Source: CAZMCT01 sp964564785 (GTDB lineage: Bacteria; Planctomycetota; Phycisphaerae; UBA1845; Fen-1342). From it: a DNA stretch of 8,907 nt. The position numbers and the translations under genes are program-made. The DNA lies in contig CAZMCT010000142.1 in NCBI GenBank assembly GCA_964564785.1, positions 1 through 8,907 of the forward strand, written 5' to 3'. Of the stretch, positions 1-6,263 are shown in pieces (position 1 is the stretch's first letter; the number at the start of each line of letters is the position of its first letter). The notes below the pieces were generated by a model that was not told the origin of the DNA, searched no databases, and worked only from the letters and a program-made list of their open reading frames with translations.

Positions 1-224
1 TCGGTGTAGAGGTACCATTGCGTGCTGCCGCACGCGCCGGTGTCCTGGCCGCAGAGTGAATCAGGTGGGCACTCCTCACCCGACCGCGGGCCGCCGGTCA
101 CCGGCATCCCGAGCAGGTCCAGGGACTCGTCCCCCGCCCCCGGCCGCGAAAGATCGCCCCCCCATGCCCCCACGGCCGCACTCATTGCGCAAACAGACCC
201 CACAAACCACATCCCAGGCGCCAT
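1..224 (-). CDS. Partial exported protein, N-terminal 74 residues
   Basis: An open frame runs without a stop from an ATG at 224 to the window edge, so the C-terminus is missing. The start is well supported: a strong Shine-Dalgarno (AAGGAGGA, 231-238) sits 6 nt upstream. Residues 5-20 (MWFVGSVCAMSAAVGA) are hydrophobic and end in a V-G-A context suitable for signal peptidase I; there is no basic residue before the core, so the signal peptide is plausible rather than classical. The rest of the visible chain is Gly/Pro-rich and then cysteine-rich (Cys52, Cys58, Cys65) around ECPPDSLCGQ, ending in STQWYLYT. I do not recognise the family. It follows two exported propeller-dockerin genes on the same strand after a 220-bp spacer, so a role outside the cytoplasm is inferred from context. 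No rho-independent terminator is visible in that spacer, so co-transcription is possible. Confidence 0.7.
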   Translation of the reverse strand, partial: MAPGMWFVGSVCAMSAAVGAWGGDLSRPGAGDESLDLLGMPVTGGPRSGEECPPDSLCGQDTGACGSTQWYLYT

Positions 225-230
225 GAAGTG

Positions 231-238
231 TCCTCCTT
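231..238 (-). promoter_or_regulatory. Strong ribosome binding site of the partial exported protein
   Basis: AAGGAGGA on the minus strand lies 6 nt before the ATG at 224. It is a near-perfect anti-16S match and fixes the start of a frame that is otherwise open to the window edge. Confidence 0.75.
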
Positions 239-444
239 AACGTGCGCGCTCGGGACCGGCCGGACGTGCAAAGCCCCTCGTGACGGCCGGCGCACCGGGG
301 GCGGCCTCGTCATCGAGGTTCCTGTCCGATTTTATCCCGCCCGTCAAGTGTCCCGCAGCCGCGGGTGAGCAGCGGCAGAGCCGCGACGCACGCCGGCCGC
401 GCGCTCGCGCCCTCTGCGCTCCGCCGGCCCGTGCGCCCGGCGTT

Positions 445-1743
445 CTAGGGCTGAAACAGGGCCACGAACGGGTTGATGTCGCCGAAACCCACCGCCCCGT
501 TGCCGTCGATGTCGCCGTTGAGAAGGTCACACCCGGGGTACGCCAACTCCCAGGCCTCCGGGTTCGTCAGCGCCAACACGAACGGGTTGATATCGGCGAA
601 GTCCAGGGCTCCGTCACAGTTCATGTCGCCCGGTACCCGCACCGGCGCCCAGGCTGCGATCGAGCGGGGCGCTATGCCCTGCGTCGAGACCAGCCCGCCG
701 TTCATGGTGAACGAGCCGTCGGCGTTGAGCGTGAACGAGTACAGCCCCGTCCCGTCGAAGTTGTCGGTCACGAAGATGAGGTCGCCGAGCGTCTTCACGT
801 CGCCGATCGAGCCCTGGATGCCCACGTCGAACAGGTTTCCGGTGTACGCGAGATCGCCCGTGGCCGGGTCGATCGTCGCGGTGCGCACCGTCCCATCGCT
901 GCCGTGGCCGACGACCAGGAACGCGTCGTCGCCGCTGACGGCCAGGTTGGACGGCGAGCTGCCGAACTCCGGGAACGGCGAGTTGGGCATGAAGATCAGC
1001 GAACCGTCGGCCTGCACGTCGAATCCCGTGATCACGTGTGTGATGCCGCCGGCCGCGTAGAGCCGCATCCCGTCGTGTGTCAGCGTCAGCTCGAGCGGGT
1101 AGTTCGAGCCGAGCAGCTCGGTGTCCACCAGCGTCAACGCGCCGGCCGAGTCGACGGCAAAGGCCTTGATGAAGTTGCCGGAGGAGTTGTTGGCGTAGAG
1201 GAACTGGCCCGAGGGGTGTACGGCCAGGTAGCCGCTGAAGTTGCCGATGTCCTCGATGTCGATCTGCGTCAGCGAGGGGGTGATCGGGTTGAACAGATAC
1301 GTGGCGACGCGGTGCGGGGCGCTGTCGCCCAGGTGCACGGCCAGGATGTCGTCGGTGATCCAGACCAGGTCCATGGGCGTGCCGGGCACGAGGAACTCGG
1401 CGATCTGCTCGATGCTGGCATCGGACCACACGCGGAAGAACGTCACCTGCTCGTCGACCGCGGGCCCGGTCGCGTGGCAGGTGGCCAGGTACTTGCCGCC
1501 GGGCGTCAGCGAGATTTCATAGGGGTTGCAGCCTGGGCAGGGCACCTGCGTGTTCGGCCGCGTGCCGGTGATGATGCGGTTGACGAACGTGACGGTGCCG
1601 TCCTCGTTGACCGCGAAGGCCGTGACGCTGCCCTCGAGGTTGCCGTTGTTGGCGACGAAGACGGCCCGGTCGGCAGCCTGGCCGAAGGCCGATGCTGCCA
1701 GCAGTCCGAGTCCCAGTGCCAGCGACAAAAGTGCGCATTTCAT
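445..1743 (-). CDS. Exported lactonase-like beta-propeller with C-terminal dockerin-type repeats
   Basis: A 432-residue protein. The ATG at 1743 is chosen because it opens a classical signal peptide (MKCALLSLALGLGLLAASAFG, cleavage around residues 21-23) and has AAGGAG 7 nt upstream (1751-1756). A longer GTG start at 1836 would bury the signal sequence behind 31 polar residues. Residues about 25-365 are repeated blades with motifs such as AVFVANNG, GYLAVHPSGQFLYANNSSG, LTLTHDGMRLYAAGG and DVQADGSL, typical of the lactonase / 6-phosphogluconolactonase-like propeller family. Residues 372-432 carry two EF-hand-like dockerin segments with loops DMNCDGALDFAD and DIDGNGAVGFGD, each keeping acidic/Asn ligands at 1, 3, 5 and 12. 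Exported propeller-dockerins probably act at the cell surface through Ca2+-dependent docking or protein binding; enzymatic lactonase activity cannot be concluded. It lies 89 bp downstream of a larger propeller gene with a closely related dockerin pair. Confidence 0.88.
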   Translation of the reverse strand: MKCALLSLALGLGLLAASAFGQAADRAVFVANNGNLEGSVTAFAVNEDGTVTFVNRIITGTRPNTQVPCPGCNPYEISLTPGGKYLATCHATGPAVDEQVTFFRVWSDASIEQIAEFLVPGTPMDLVWITDDILAVHLGDSAPHRVATYLFNPITPSLTQIDIEDIGNFSGYLAVHPSGQFLYANNSSGNFIKAFAVDSAGALTLVDTELLGSNYPLELTLTHDGMRLYAAGGITHVITGFDVQADGSLIFMPNSPFPEFGSSPSNLAVSGDDAFLVVGHGSDGTVRTATIDPATGDLAYTGNLFDVGIQGSIGDVKTLGDLIFVTDNFDGTGLYSFTLNADGSFTMNGGLVSTQGIAPRSIAAWAPVRVPGDMNCDGALDFADINPFVLALTNPEAWELAYPGCDLLNGDIDGNGAVGFGDINPFVALFQP

Positions 1744-1750
1744 TGCGACG

Positions 1751-1756
1751 CTCCTT
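1751..1756 (-). promoter_or_regulatory. Ribosome binding site deciding the start of the lactonase-like propeller gene
   Basis: AAGGAG on the minus strand ends 7 nt before the ATG at 1743. It supports this start over the in-frame GTG at 1836, which overlaps the stop codon of the preceding gene. The same hexamer and spacing precede the GTG at 4402. Confidence 0.7.
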
Positions 1757-1832
1757 TTTGCAGGTTGGCCCGCGACGGGCATGGCAAAGGATCCGTTCGC
1801 GTGCCTGTTCTCCGTTCCCTGTTCCCCACGGC

Positions 1833-4402
1833 TCACCCGCCCGTCAGCAACTGGACGAACGGGTTGATGTCGTCGAAGCCGAAGACGCCGTTGGCGTTGA
1901 TGTCGCGGTTGGCCTGGGGGCAGCCGGGATAGAGCGTTTCGTACGCCTGCGGGTTGGACAGCGCGAGCACGAACGCGTTGATGTCACCGAAGCCCACTTC
2001 ACCGTCGCAATTCAGGTCGCCCACGAGCGTCAGGCACACGATGTTCAGCCCGTCCGCCCCGAACGGTGACGGAATATAGCCGCACCCGCGGGCGTCACTG
2101 AACTTCATGTCGGCGGGGGCGAGCCCCGTGTTCAGCGTGTCCACGATCGCGTTCGTGGCCGTGTCGATTACGTGGAAATCGGCCCCGTTCGCGGCCACAT
2201 AGAGCCGGGTGCCGTCGGCCGCGACGGCCATCTGGGCCGGCTCGCCCGCCCCGTTCGTGGGCGGCAGCGGAATCGTCGCGGTCACGACGTGCGCGGGCAG
2301 ATTGATGACCGAGATGCTCTTGCTCTGGAAATTGCCGACGTAGAGCTTCGTCCCGGCCGGGTGGACGGCCAGCTCCCAGGGCTGCTGCCCGACGGGCACG
2401 GTGGCGATGACGCTCGAGCCGCCGCCGGCGTTGTTGATCACCGAGACGTTGTTCGAGTTCTTGTTGGTGACGTAGATGCGCGCGTTGTCCGGCGAGAACG
2501 CGGCCCGCACGGGGAACGTCCCGACCGGCACGCGGGCGACCTCGGTCCACGTGAGCGTGTTGATGATCGAGACGTTGTTGGTGAAGCTGCCGCAGACGGC
2601 CAGCGCCGCTCCGTCCGGGCTGAGGGCGATGCCGCTGGCATTGTCGAACATGTAGCCGATCCCGCCCATGTCGCCGGTGGGGATCTTGCCGCCGGCCGGC
2701 GCGAGCGTGCTCAGGTTGAGCCGCCAGACGCCGTCGCCGTCGGCCACGACCGGGATGTACGCGTACAAGCTGTCGGGCGAGATCGCGACCTGCGACTGGC
2801 GGCGCGAAAGCGTGACGTTGGTGGCCGCGTAGGTGGCCAGGTCGATCACCGTCGCGAAGCTCGAATCGAGGTTGGCGACGACGGCTTTAGTACCGTCGGG
2901 TGTCACGGCCACGCCGCCTGGGCGTTCGCCGCAGGGCACGACGGCCAGGATTTCCTTGGCGAGCACGTCGATCACGGTGGCGTTCTGGCTGTGGTTGTTG
3001 ATAACCACGGCCCGAGCCGCGTCGGGAGTCAGCGCCACGTTGCGGGCCTTGTCGCCCTCGGGGATCGGCCCGGTCGGCACGACCTCCTCGAGGAAGCCGC
3101 CCGCCCCGTTGGTGTTCACCACTTCCATCATCTCTTTGCGAAGCACGTGGGCGGTCGCGGCCCGCGGGCCGTTGGGCGAGACCGCGAGGAAATCGGGCGT
3201 GGTCGTGTTGAGCGTCGTGGCCACGATCGTCTCGGTCGCGTAACTGACGATGTTGCCCAGGTAATTGCCGATCATGCAGTACAGACCGTCGGCGGTCGTG
3301 AGCACCTGGTTGGGCGTGCCGGTGTTCAAGGCCGGCGAGACGGCGTTCGTTACCAGGTTCACCACCTTGACCGAGTTCTGGAGCACCATCACCGCCTTCG
3401 CGCCGCTCGGGTTGATGGCCACCGCCGTCGGACTCGTCGCGCTGCCGCCCACGTCGATCCACTTCGTGATCGACCGGCTCGGCACGTCCACCACCGACAG
3501 CTTCGTTTCGGGGTAGGCGTGCGCCACGGCCGCGGTCGCGCCGTCCGGCGTGATATCCACCGCGAACGGATTGGGCTCCGCCGGCGCTCCGATCGCCAAC
3601 CCCAACGTCAGGTCCACGAACAGTACCTCGTCCGTCAAATAGCTCGGAAACACGAGCGTGTTGTTATCGGCCGCGATCTCGTAATCCGTGAACTTGTAGC
3701 TGATCGCCCAGGCGCCGAAGCTCGTCACCATCGCGAACGGGGTACCGCCGATGCGGCTGATCTCGGTGGCGGTCGCCAGATCGATGACCGAGAGCGTGCT
3801 GTCGATCGTGTTGCCGACGCCCGCCNNNNNNNNNNTTCGGCGCGCGTCATCGGTCCCAGGATCAGGGTGGCGTCCTGCAGGCCGTCGGGGCTGATCCGGA
3901 CGACGCCGGGCTGATCGCCGACGGGGACGACGGCGATCTCCGTGCCGCCGGTCAGGTCGACGATCGACGCGCTGTCCTCGAACAGGTTGGCGGTGACGGC
4001 CCACGTTCCCAGGGCCGAGATGGCCAGCGAATTCGGCGAGCCGGAGACGGGGATCACTCGCAGGACGTCGCGCGTCGCCGCGTCGAACACGACCAGATTC
4101 TGGCTGTCGCGGTGGGCGATCACGATCTTCGACCCGTCGGGCGTGAACGCCAGCTCGCTGGGCGTGTCACCCTCCGGCGCGACCCCCACGCCGACGAAAG
4201 ACAGGTACAGCCCGCGGGCCGCCCCGTTCGCCGGCGGCTGCAACTCCACAACCGGCCCGACCGCCACGATCGGCGGCAACTCCTCCGCCCGGCCGTCGTC
4301 CCACACCCCGGCTAGGGGCGCCACCGGGCCGGCCGCCGTGAAGGGGGTCATCGCGAGCCCAAGTCCGACGATGTACATGCGAGACGAGAACCGGCTGGCC
4401 AC
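1833..4402 (-). CDS. Exported YVTN-type beta-propeller with C-terminal dockerin-type repeats (interrupted by an assembly gap)
   Basis: A single gene broken by ten Ns: 189 residues lie before the gap and 663 after it, in different frames because the true gap length is unknown. The start is GTG at 4402, with AAGGAG 7 nt upstream (4410-4415). It opens VASRFSSR followed by a hydrophobic stretch (MYIVGLGLAMTPFTAAG), a signal peptide. The body is a long series of roughly 40-residue blades with SPDG/TPDG turns, for example ELAFTPDGSKIVIAHRDSQN, VAVTPDGTKAVVANLDSS, AAFSPDNARIYVTNKNSNN and ELAVHPAGTKLYVGNFQSK; this is the YVTN beta-propeller pattern. The last 62 residues form two dockerin-like EF-hand loops (DLNCDGEVGFGD and DINANGVFGFDD). 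The length suggests two propellers or one with many blades. It is the first gene behind a sigma70-like promoter and is followed 89 bp later by a smaller propeller-dockerin gene. The role is inferred to be extracellular binding or surface display; the substrate is unknown. A genuine frameshift instead of a sizing artefact cannot be excluded. Confidence 0.85.
3826..3835. other. Assembly gap (10 N) inside the propeller gene
   Basis: Ten Ns join two parts of one coding sequence. The upstream part ends on a complete codon (Glu, 3836-3838). The downstream part begins with one leftover base (3825) before GCG GGC GTC. Continuity needs a true gap of 2 mod 3 (2, 5, 8, 11 ... bases), so ten is probably a placeholder. 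Confidence 0.95.
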
Positions 4403-4449
4403 GGGCGTGCTCCTTTCTCCGACATGTTCTGGGAACGTCCTGTGCCCCG

Positions 4450-4478
4450 AGTATACCGAAGCGGGACTCCGGAGTGAA
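4450..4478 (-). promoter_or_regulatory. Sigma70-like promoter of the propeller operon
   Basis: On the minus strand, TTCACT (4473-4478, 4/6 to consensus) is followed after exactly 17 bp by TATACT (4450-4455, 5/6). The predicted transcript starts near 4443, giving a leader of about 40 nt that includes the AAGGAG at 4410-4415. Spacing and placement fit a housekeeping promoter for the GTG start at 4402 and probably the downstream exported genes. Planctomycete promoter consensus is poorly defined, so this rests on general bacterial rules. Confidence 0.5.
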
Positions 4479-4574
4479 ACCTGAGCACGGCCGAGGCTCC
4501 GCCCGGTAATCTCCGCCGCCGAGCCTCCAGATTCCCGGCGGCTCGTGGCCCAGCCGCTCGTCGAAAGAGGGCGT

Positions 4575-4668
4575 AAAAAAAGGGAACCGTCGAGAGAGGG
4601 CATCGGCGCCGCGGGAGTCGCTGTTGTCGCTACCGCGATGCTGGGTTGTCGCGGAGCCGGTCCCCTTG
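4575..4668 (+). repeat. Family B interspersed repeat, copy 1
   Basis: This copy begins AAAAAAAGGGAACCG and ends GCGGAGCCGGTCCCCTTG; the ends are imperfect inverted repeats (AAGGGAACCG against AAGGGGACCGG). The interior CCGCGGGAGTCGCTGTTG and the right end match a second copy at 7432-7510 in the same orientation. Copy 1 has about 15 extra bases near its left end (around 4591-4604). No open frame inside it is convincing. The shape is that of a small non-autonomous mobile repeat. Confidence 0.65.
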
Positions 4669-4672
4669 CTCA

Positions 4673-4779
4673 ACAGACTGCTAAAAGCGCCTGACAAAAC
4701 CAACGGGGTGACCGACCTCTGGTCGGTCAGGTGACAGGCCAGAGGCCCGTCAGGAAGGGTCTTGATAGCCGCTCCAAGG
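4673..4779 (+). repeat. Family A paired-hairpin repeat, copy 1
   Basis: About 107 bp, roughly 90% identical by eye to 5378-5481 and in the same orientation. It contains a perfect 8-bp hairpin, GACCGACC-TCT-GGTCGGTC (4710-4728), then four bases, then a second hairpin, GACAGGCC-AGA-GGCCCGTC (4733-4751), with one imperfect pair. The core of the second (CCAGAGG) is the reverse complement of the core of the first (CCTCTGG). It lies just downstream of the VOC gene and abuts family B copy 1. It resembles a REP/BIME-type doublet. Confidence 0.75.
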
Positions 4780-4846
4780 GGAGCAAGGCCGGCAAAACCC
4801 TCAGCACGTTCCGTTCGGCCGGGGTGTGAGAAAGGCGTCGGCCCGA

Positions 4847-5185
4847 CTACGTGTAGTGGGCGTCGGCAGGATAGGCGATGAATTCGATGTAGCGGCCACC
4901 GGGGGCCTCGAGGTAGATGCTGCGCGTGCCGTCACGGTGCGTGCGGACCGTCTGACCGTGCTCGGCCGCGAGGCGCTCCAGATCGGCCTCGCTGACCCGC
5001 CAGCCCAGGTGGTCGGGATGGTGGCCTTGCTGGATGAAGGCGAGCTTGGTCCCGGCCGCCTCGACAAACGCCCAGGTCGCATCCTGGTAGAGCACGCGGC
5101 AGCCGGGAATAGCCCCGCGGTACCACTCCACCGCGGCCGCGACATCGGGAACCTGAAAACCCACGTGGTCAAACGTGCACTGCAT
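4847..5185 (-). CDS. Single-domain VOC superfamily (glyoxalase/bleomycin-resistance fold) protein
   Basis: A 112-residue protein opening MQCTFDHVGFQVPDVAAAVE, the standard first beta strand and helix of a VOC module. The second half has HPDHLGWRV (residues 56-64) and ends YLEAPGGRYIEFIAY (91-105). His7, His59 and Glu101 fall where VOC enzymes place their metal ligands, so a metal-dependent dimeric enzyme is likely. Known members include glyoxalase I, dioxygenases, epimerases and FosA-type thiol transferases; sequence alone does not choose between them, and 112 residues is short for FosA. The ATG at 5185 is chosen because it starts exactly at the domain; only a weak GAGG lies 7 nt upstream. 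It stands alone, bracketed by two direct copies of the family A repeat, so neighbours give no functional clue. Confidence 0.85.
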   Translation of the reverse strand: MQCTFDHVGFQVPDVAAAVEWYRGAIPGCRVLYQDATWAFVEAAGTKLAFIQQGHHPDHLGWRVSEADLERLAAEHGQTVRTHRDGTRSIYLEAPGGRYIEFIAYPADAHYT

Positions 5186-5232
5186 GGCCGGGCCTCGCGC
5201 GGGCGTGTCGGGAAGGCAATTGCCGCCGGATC

Positions 5233-5262
5233 ATTGTAGCGCACACGGCGACGGTCCGTCGG
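5233..5262 (-). promoter_or_regulatory. Possible promoter of the VOC gene
   Basis: TACAAT on the minus strand (5233-5238) matches the -10 consensus at 5 of 6 positions and lies about 48 bp before the ATG at 5185. The best -35 candidate, CCGACG (5257-5262), is only 3/6 at 18-bp spacing, so this is a weak call. Confidence 0.3.
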
Positions 5263-5377
5263 ATCCACGGAGATCGGGGGCCGTCCGCCTCACGACACCT
5301 GCACGGGAGCGGCCCGGAAGTGGTGCTCGAAGCCCCCGCCGTCGGAGAGGGTCATCGCGTCTGCTGAAATGTGTCCG

Positions 5378-5481
5378 ACAGACTAGAAGCGCCTGACAAA
5401 ACCAACTGGGGGACCGACCTCTGGTCGGTCAGGCGACGGGCCAGAGGCCTGTCATGAAGGGTTTTGATAGCCGCTCAAAGG
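5378..5481 (+). repeat. Family A paired-hairpin repeat, copy 2
   Basis: Same orientation and order as copy 1 at 4673-4779. Hairpin one is the perfect GACCGACC-TCT-GGTCGGTC (5412-5430) and hairpin two is GACGGGCC-AGA-GGCCTGTC (5435-5453). Differences from copy 1 are scattered single bases plus a small deletion near the left end (ACTAGAAGC against ACTGCTAAAAGC). The hairpins are retained, so the structure may be under constraint. It lies between the VOC and Rrf2 genes. Confidence 0.75.
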
Positions 5482-5618
5482 TACTTGCTCTTTGGGCGGA
5501 AACGACAATTCTTCGTCGGCCCCGGGCCGGAGGCGTTGTCGCAGCTTCAGGCTCGCCGGCTTCCGCGGGACTCCGGCCGCGTGCAGCAGACCGGCGTTTG
5601 CGAACCTGGGCTTGTCGC

Positions 5619-6095
5619 CTACGACGCCGACTCGCGTTTGCGGCCCTTGCGGCTGTTGCCGCCTTTCTTGGGGACACAGGCGCAGAGGGGCGAACTGGGC
5701 TGGGACGGGTCGATCAGCTTGCTGATCTTGCAGGCGGTGAACATCTTTTCGATCATCGCGATGGCTGCGTCGAGCTGGTCGTGCAGAGGGCAGAGGTTCT
5801 CGGAGTGCGCCTCGAACCCCAGCGGGCACGACTTGATCCGCCGCAGCGGATCGACCGCCTGTACGACTTCCCACATCGTCAGCGAGCTTGGCGAGCGGGC
5901 CAGGGTGAACCCCCCGCCCAGCCCGCGCTGCGAGTGGAGCAGCCCCGCCCGGCTCAGGCCCTGTAGCACCTTCGCCAAATAGCCGGCCGGGACCCGTGTC
6001 GCCTCGGCGATCTGCTGGGCGGTGAGCGGCTTCTCGGGGTTGGCGGCCAGCCACACCACGGCTCGCAAGGCGTACTCGGTCGTCTGACTGATCAT
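5619..6095 (-). CDS. Rrf2-family winged-helix transcriptional regulator
   Basis: A 158-residue cytoplasmic DNA-binding protein. The ATG at 6095 gives the family's usual N-terminus, MISQTTEYALRAVVWLA. The helix-turn-helix and wing follow as LTAQQIAEATRVPAGYLAKV (residues 24-43) and RGLGGGFTLAR (57-67). Rrf2 proteins such as IscR, NsrR and RirA sense Fe-S cluster status, nitric oxide or iron. Here Cys90, Cys102 and His105 match the spacing of E. coli IscR Cys92, Cys104 and His107, but the position of the middle ligand (Cys98) is Ala96. Extra cysteines lie at 122, 138 and 140 in a C-terminal extension ending in a basic tail (KKGGNSRKGRKRESAS). The regulator is monocistronic by spacing, 168 bp downstream of murG, with an AT-rich dyad just upstream that may be an autoregulatory site. 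Target genes are not evident. Confidence 0.9.
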   Translation of the reverse strand: MISQTTEYALRAVVWLAANPEKPLTAQQIAEATRVPAGYLAKVLQGLSRAGLLHSQRGLGGGFTLARSPSSLTMWEVVQAVDPLRRIKSCPLGFEAHSENLCPLHDQLDAAIAMIEKMFTACKISKLIDPSQPSSPLCACVPKKGGNSRKGRKRESAS

Positions 6096-6112
6096 GACCC
6101 TACCCTTTCTGT

Positions 6113-6132
6113 TATCGATATAATACTCTATA
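6113..6132 (-). promoter_or_regulatory. AT-rich dyad upstream of the Rrf2 gene, candidate promoter/operator
   Basis: The 20-bp stretch TATCGATATAATACTCTATA (plus strand) is an AT-rich island in GC-rich DNA, 17 bp before the ATG at 6095. Its outer arms, TATCGA and TCTATA, are inverted repeats at 5 of 6 positions, and it contains TATTAT on the minus strand as a possible -10. Rrf2 regulators often bind such dyads over their own promoters. No good -35 is visible. Confidence 0.4.
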
Positions 6133-6263
6133 TGCCCGCGTTAGCATGCGGACCGCGACGGCCGAGTCCCGCCCTGCCACGCATCTGAAACACCACCGCG
6201 TACCGCATACCGACGTGCCCGAGGAGCCCGAAATCCCTTCCATTACTTCTTTGTTTTCTTAGT

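Larger units (their letters stand above)
4403..4846. other. Intergenic region: propeller promoter plus three kinds of short repeat
   Basis: These 444 bp contain no gene I can support. From left to right they hold the Shine-Dalgarno (4410-4415) and promoter (4450-4478) of the propeller gene, a 15-bp fragment identical to the family C repeat at the right edge (4543-4557), a family B repeat (4575-4668) and a family A paired-hairpin repeat (4673-4779). A 67-bp stretch before the VOC stop codon has no recognisable feature apart from a small GCTCC/GGAGC stem at 4771-4784 with no T-run, so it is not a convincing terminator. Confidence 0.7.
5186..5618. other. Intergenic region between VOC gene and Rrf2 regulator
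   Basis: 433 bp with no supported gene. The left part (5186-5377) holds a possible -10 box for the VOC gene and otherwise nothing I recognise. Family A copy 2 occupies 5378-5481. The remaining 137 bp up to the Rrf2 stop codon at 5619 show no hairpin followed by a T-run and no frame with family resemblance. Confidence 0.6.

Noticed and set aside
329..347. TTGACG and TAAAAT on the minus strand as a promoter for the partial exported gene
   Set aside because: The two boxes are only 7 bp apart, far from the 16-18 bp needed, and neither pairs with another good box at correct spacing.
352..365. CCCGC-AGCC-GCGGG stem after the lactonase-like propeller gene as a terminator
   Set aside because: Only a 5-bp stem with no following T-run on either strand; such stems are frequent at this GC content.
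1744..1836. N-terminal extension of the lactonase-like propeller to a GTG at 1836, overlapping the upstream stop
   Set aside because: It would place 31 polar residues before an obvious signal peptide, while the ATG at 1743 has a good Shine-Dalgarno at 7 nt.
280..1932. Long plus-strand open frame of 550 codons opposite the lactonase-like propeller gene
   Set aside because: It is antisense to a well-supported gene, has a shuffled Arg/Val/Gly/Asp-rich composition, no ribosome binding site and no family resemblance. In GC-rich DNA the antisense frames of real genes often lack stops.
2172..3914. Plus-strand open frame of 580 codons opposite the YVTN propeller gene
   Set aside because: Same GC-driven artefact; it also runs through the N gap and has Arg/Asp/His-rich low-complexity composition without recognisable domains.
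4771..4784. GCTCC-AAGG-GGAGC stem downstream of the VOC gene as a terminator
   Set aside because: Short stem with no U-tract; it straddles the end of the family A repeat.
5230..5364. Plus-strand frame ending HLHGSGPEVVLEAPAVGEG, faintly like the N-terminus of an alpha/beta hydrolase
   Set aside because: Only about 20 residues look familiar, no start or ribosome binding site is visible, and the frame stops at once without a nucleophile elbow. Chance or a very old fragment; not enough to call a pseudogene.
5429..5677. Small minus-strand frame ending FMTGLWPVA within family A copy 2
   Set aside because: It overlaps the end of the Rrf2 gene in another frame and its tail is only a translation of the repeat.
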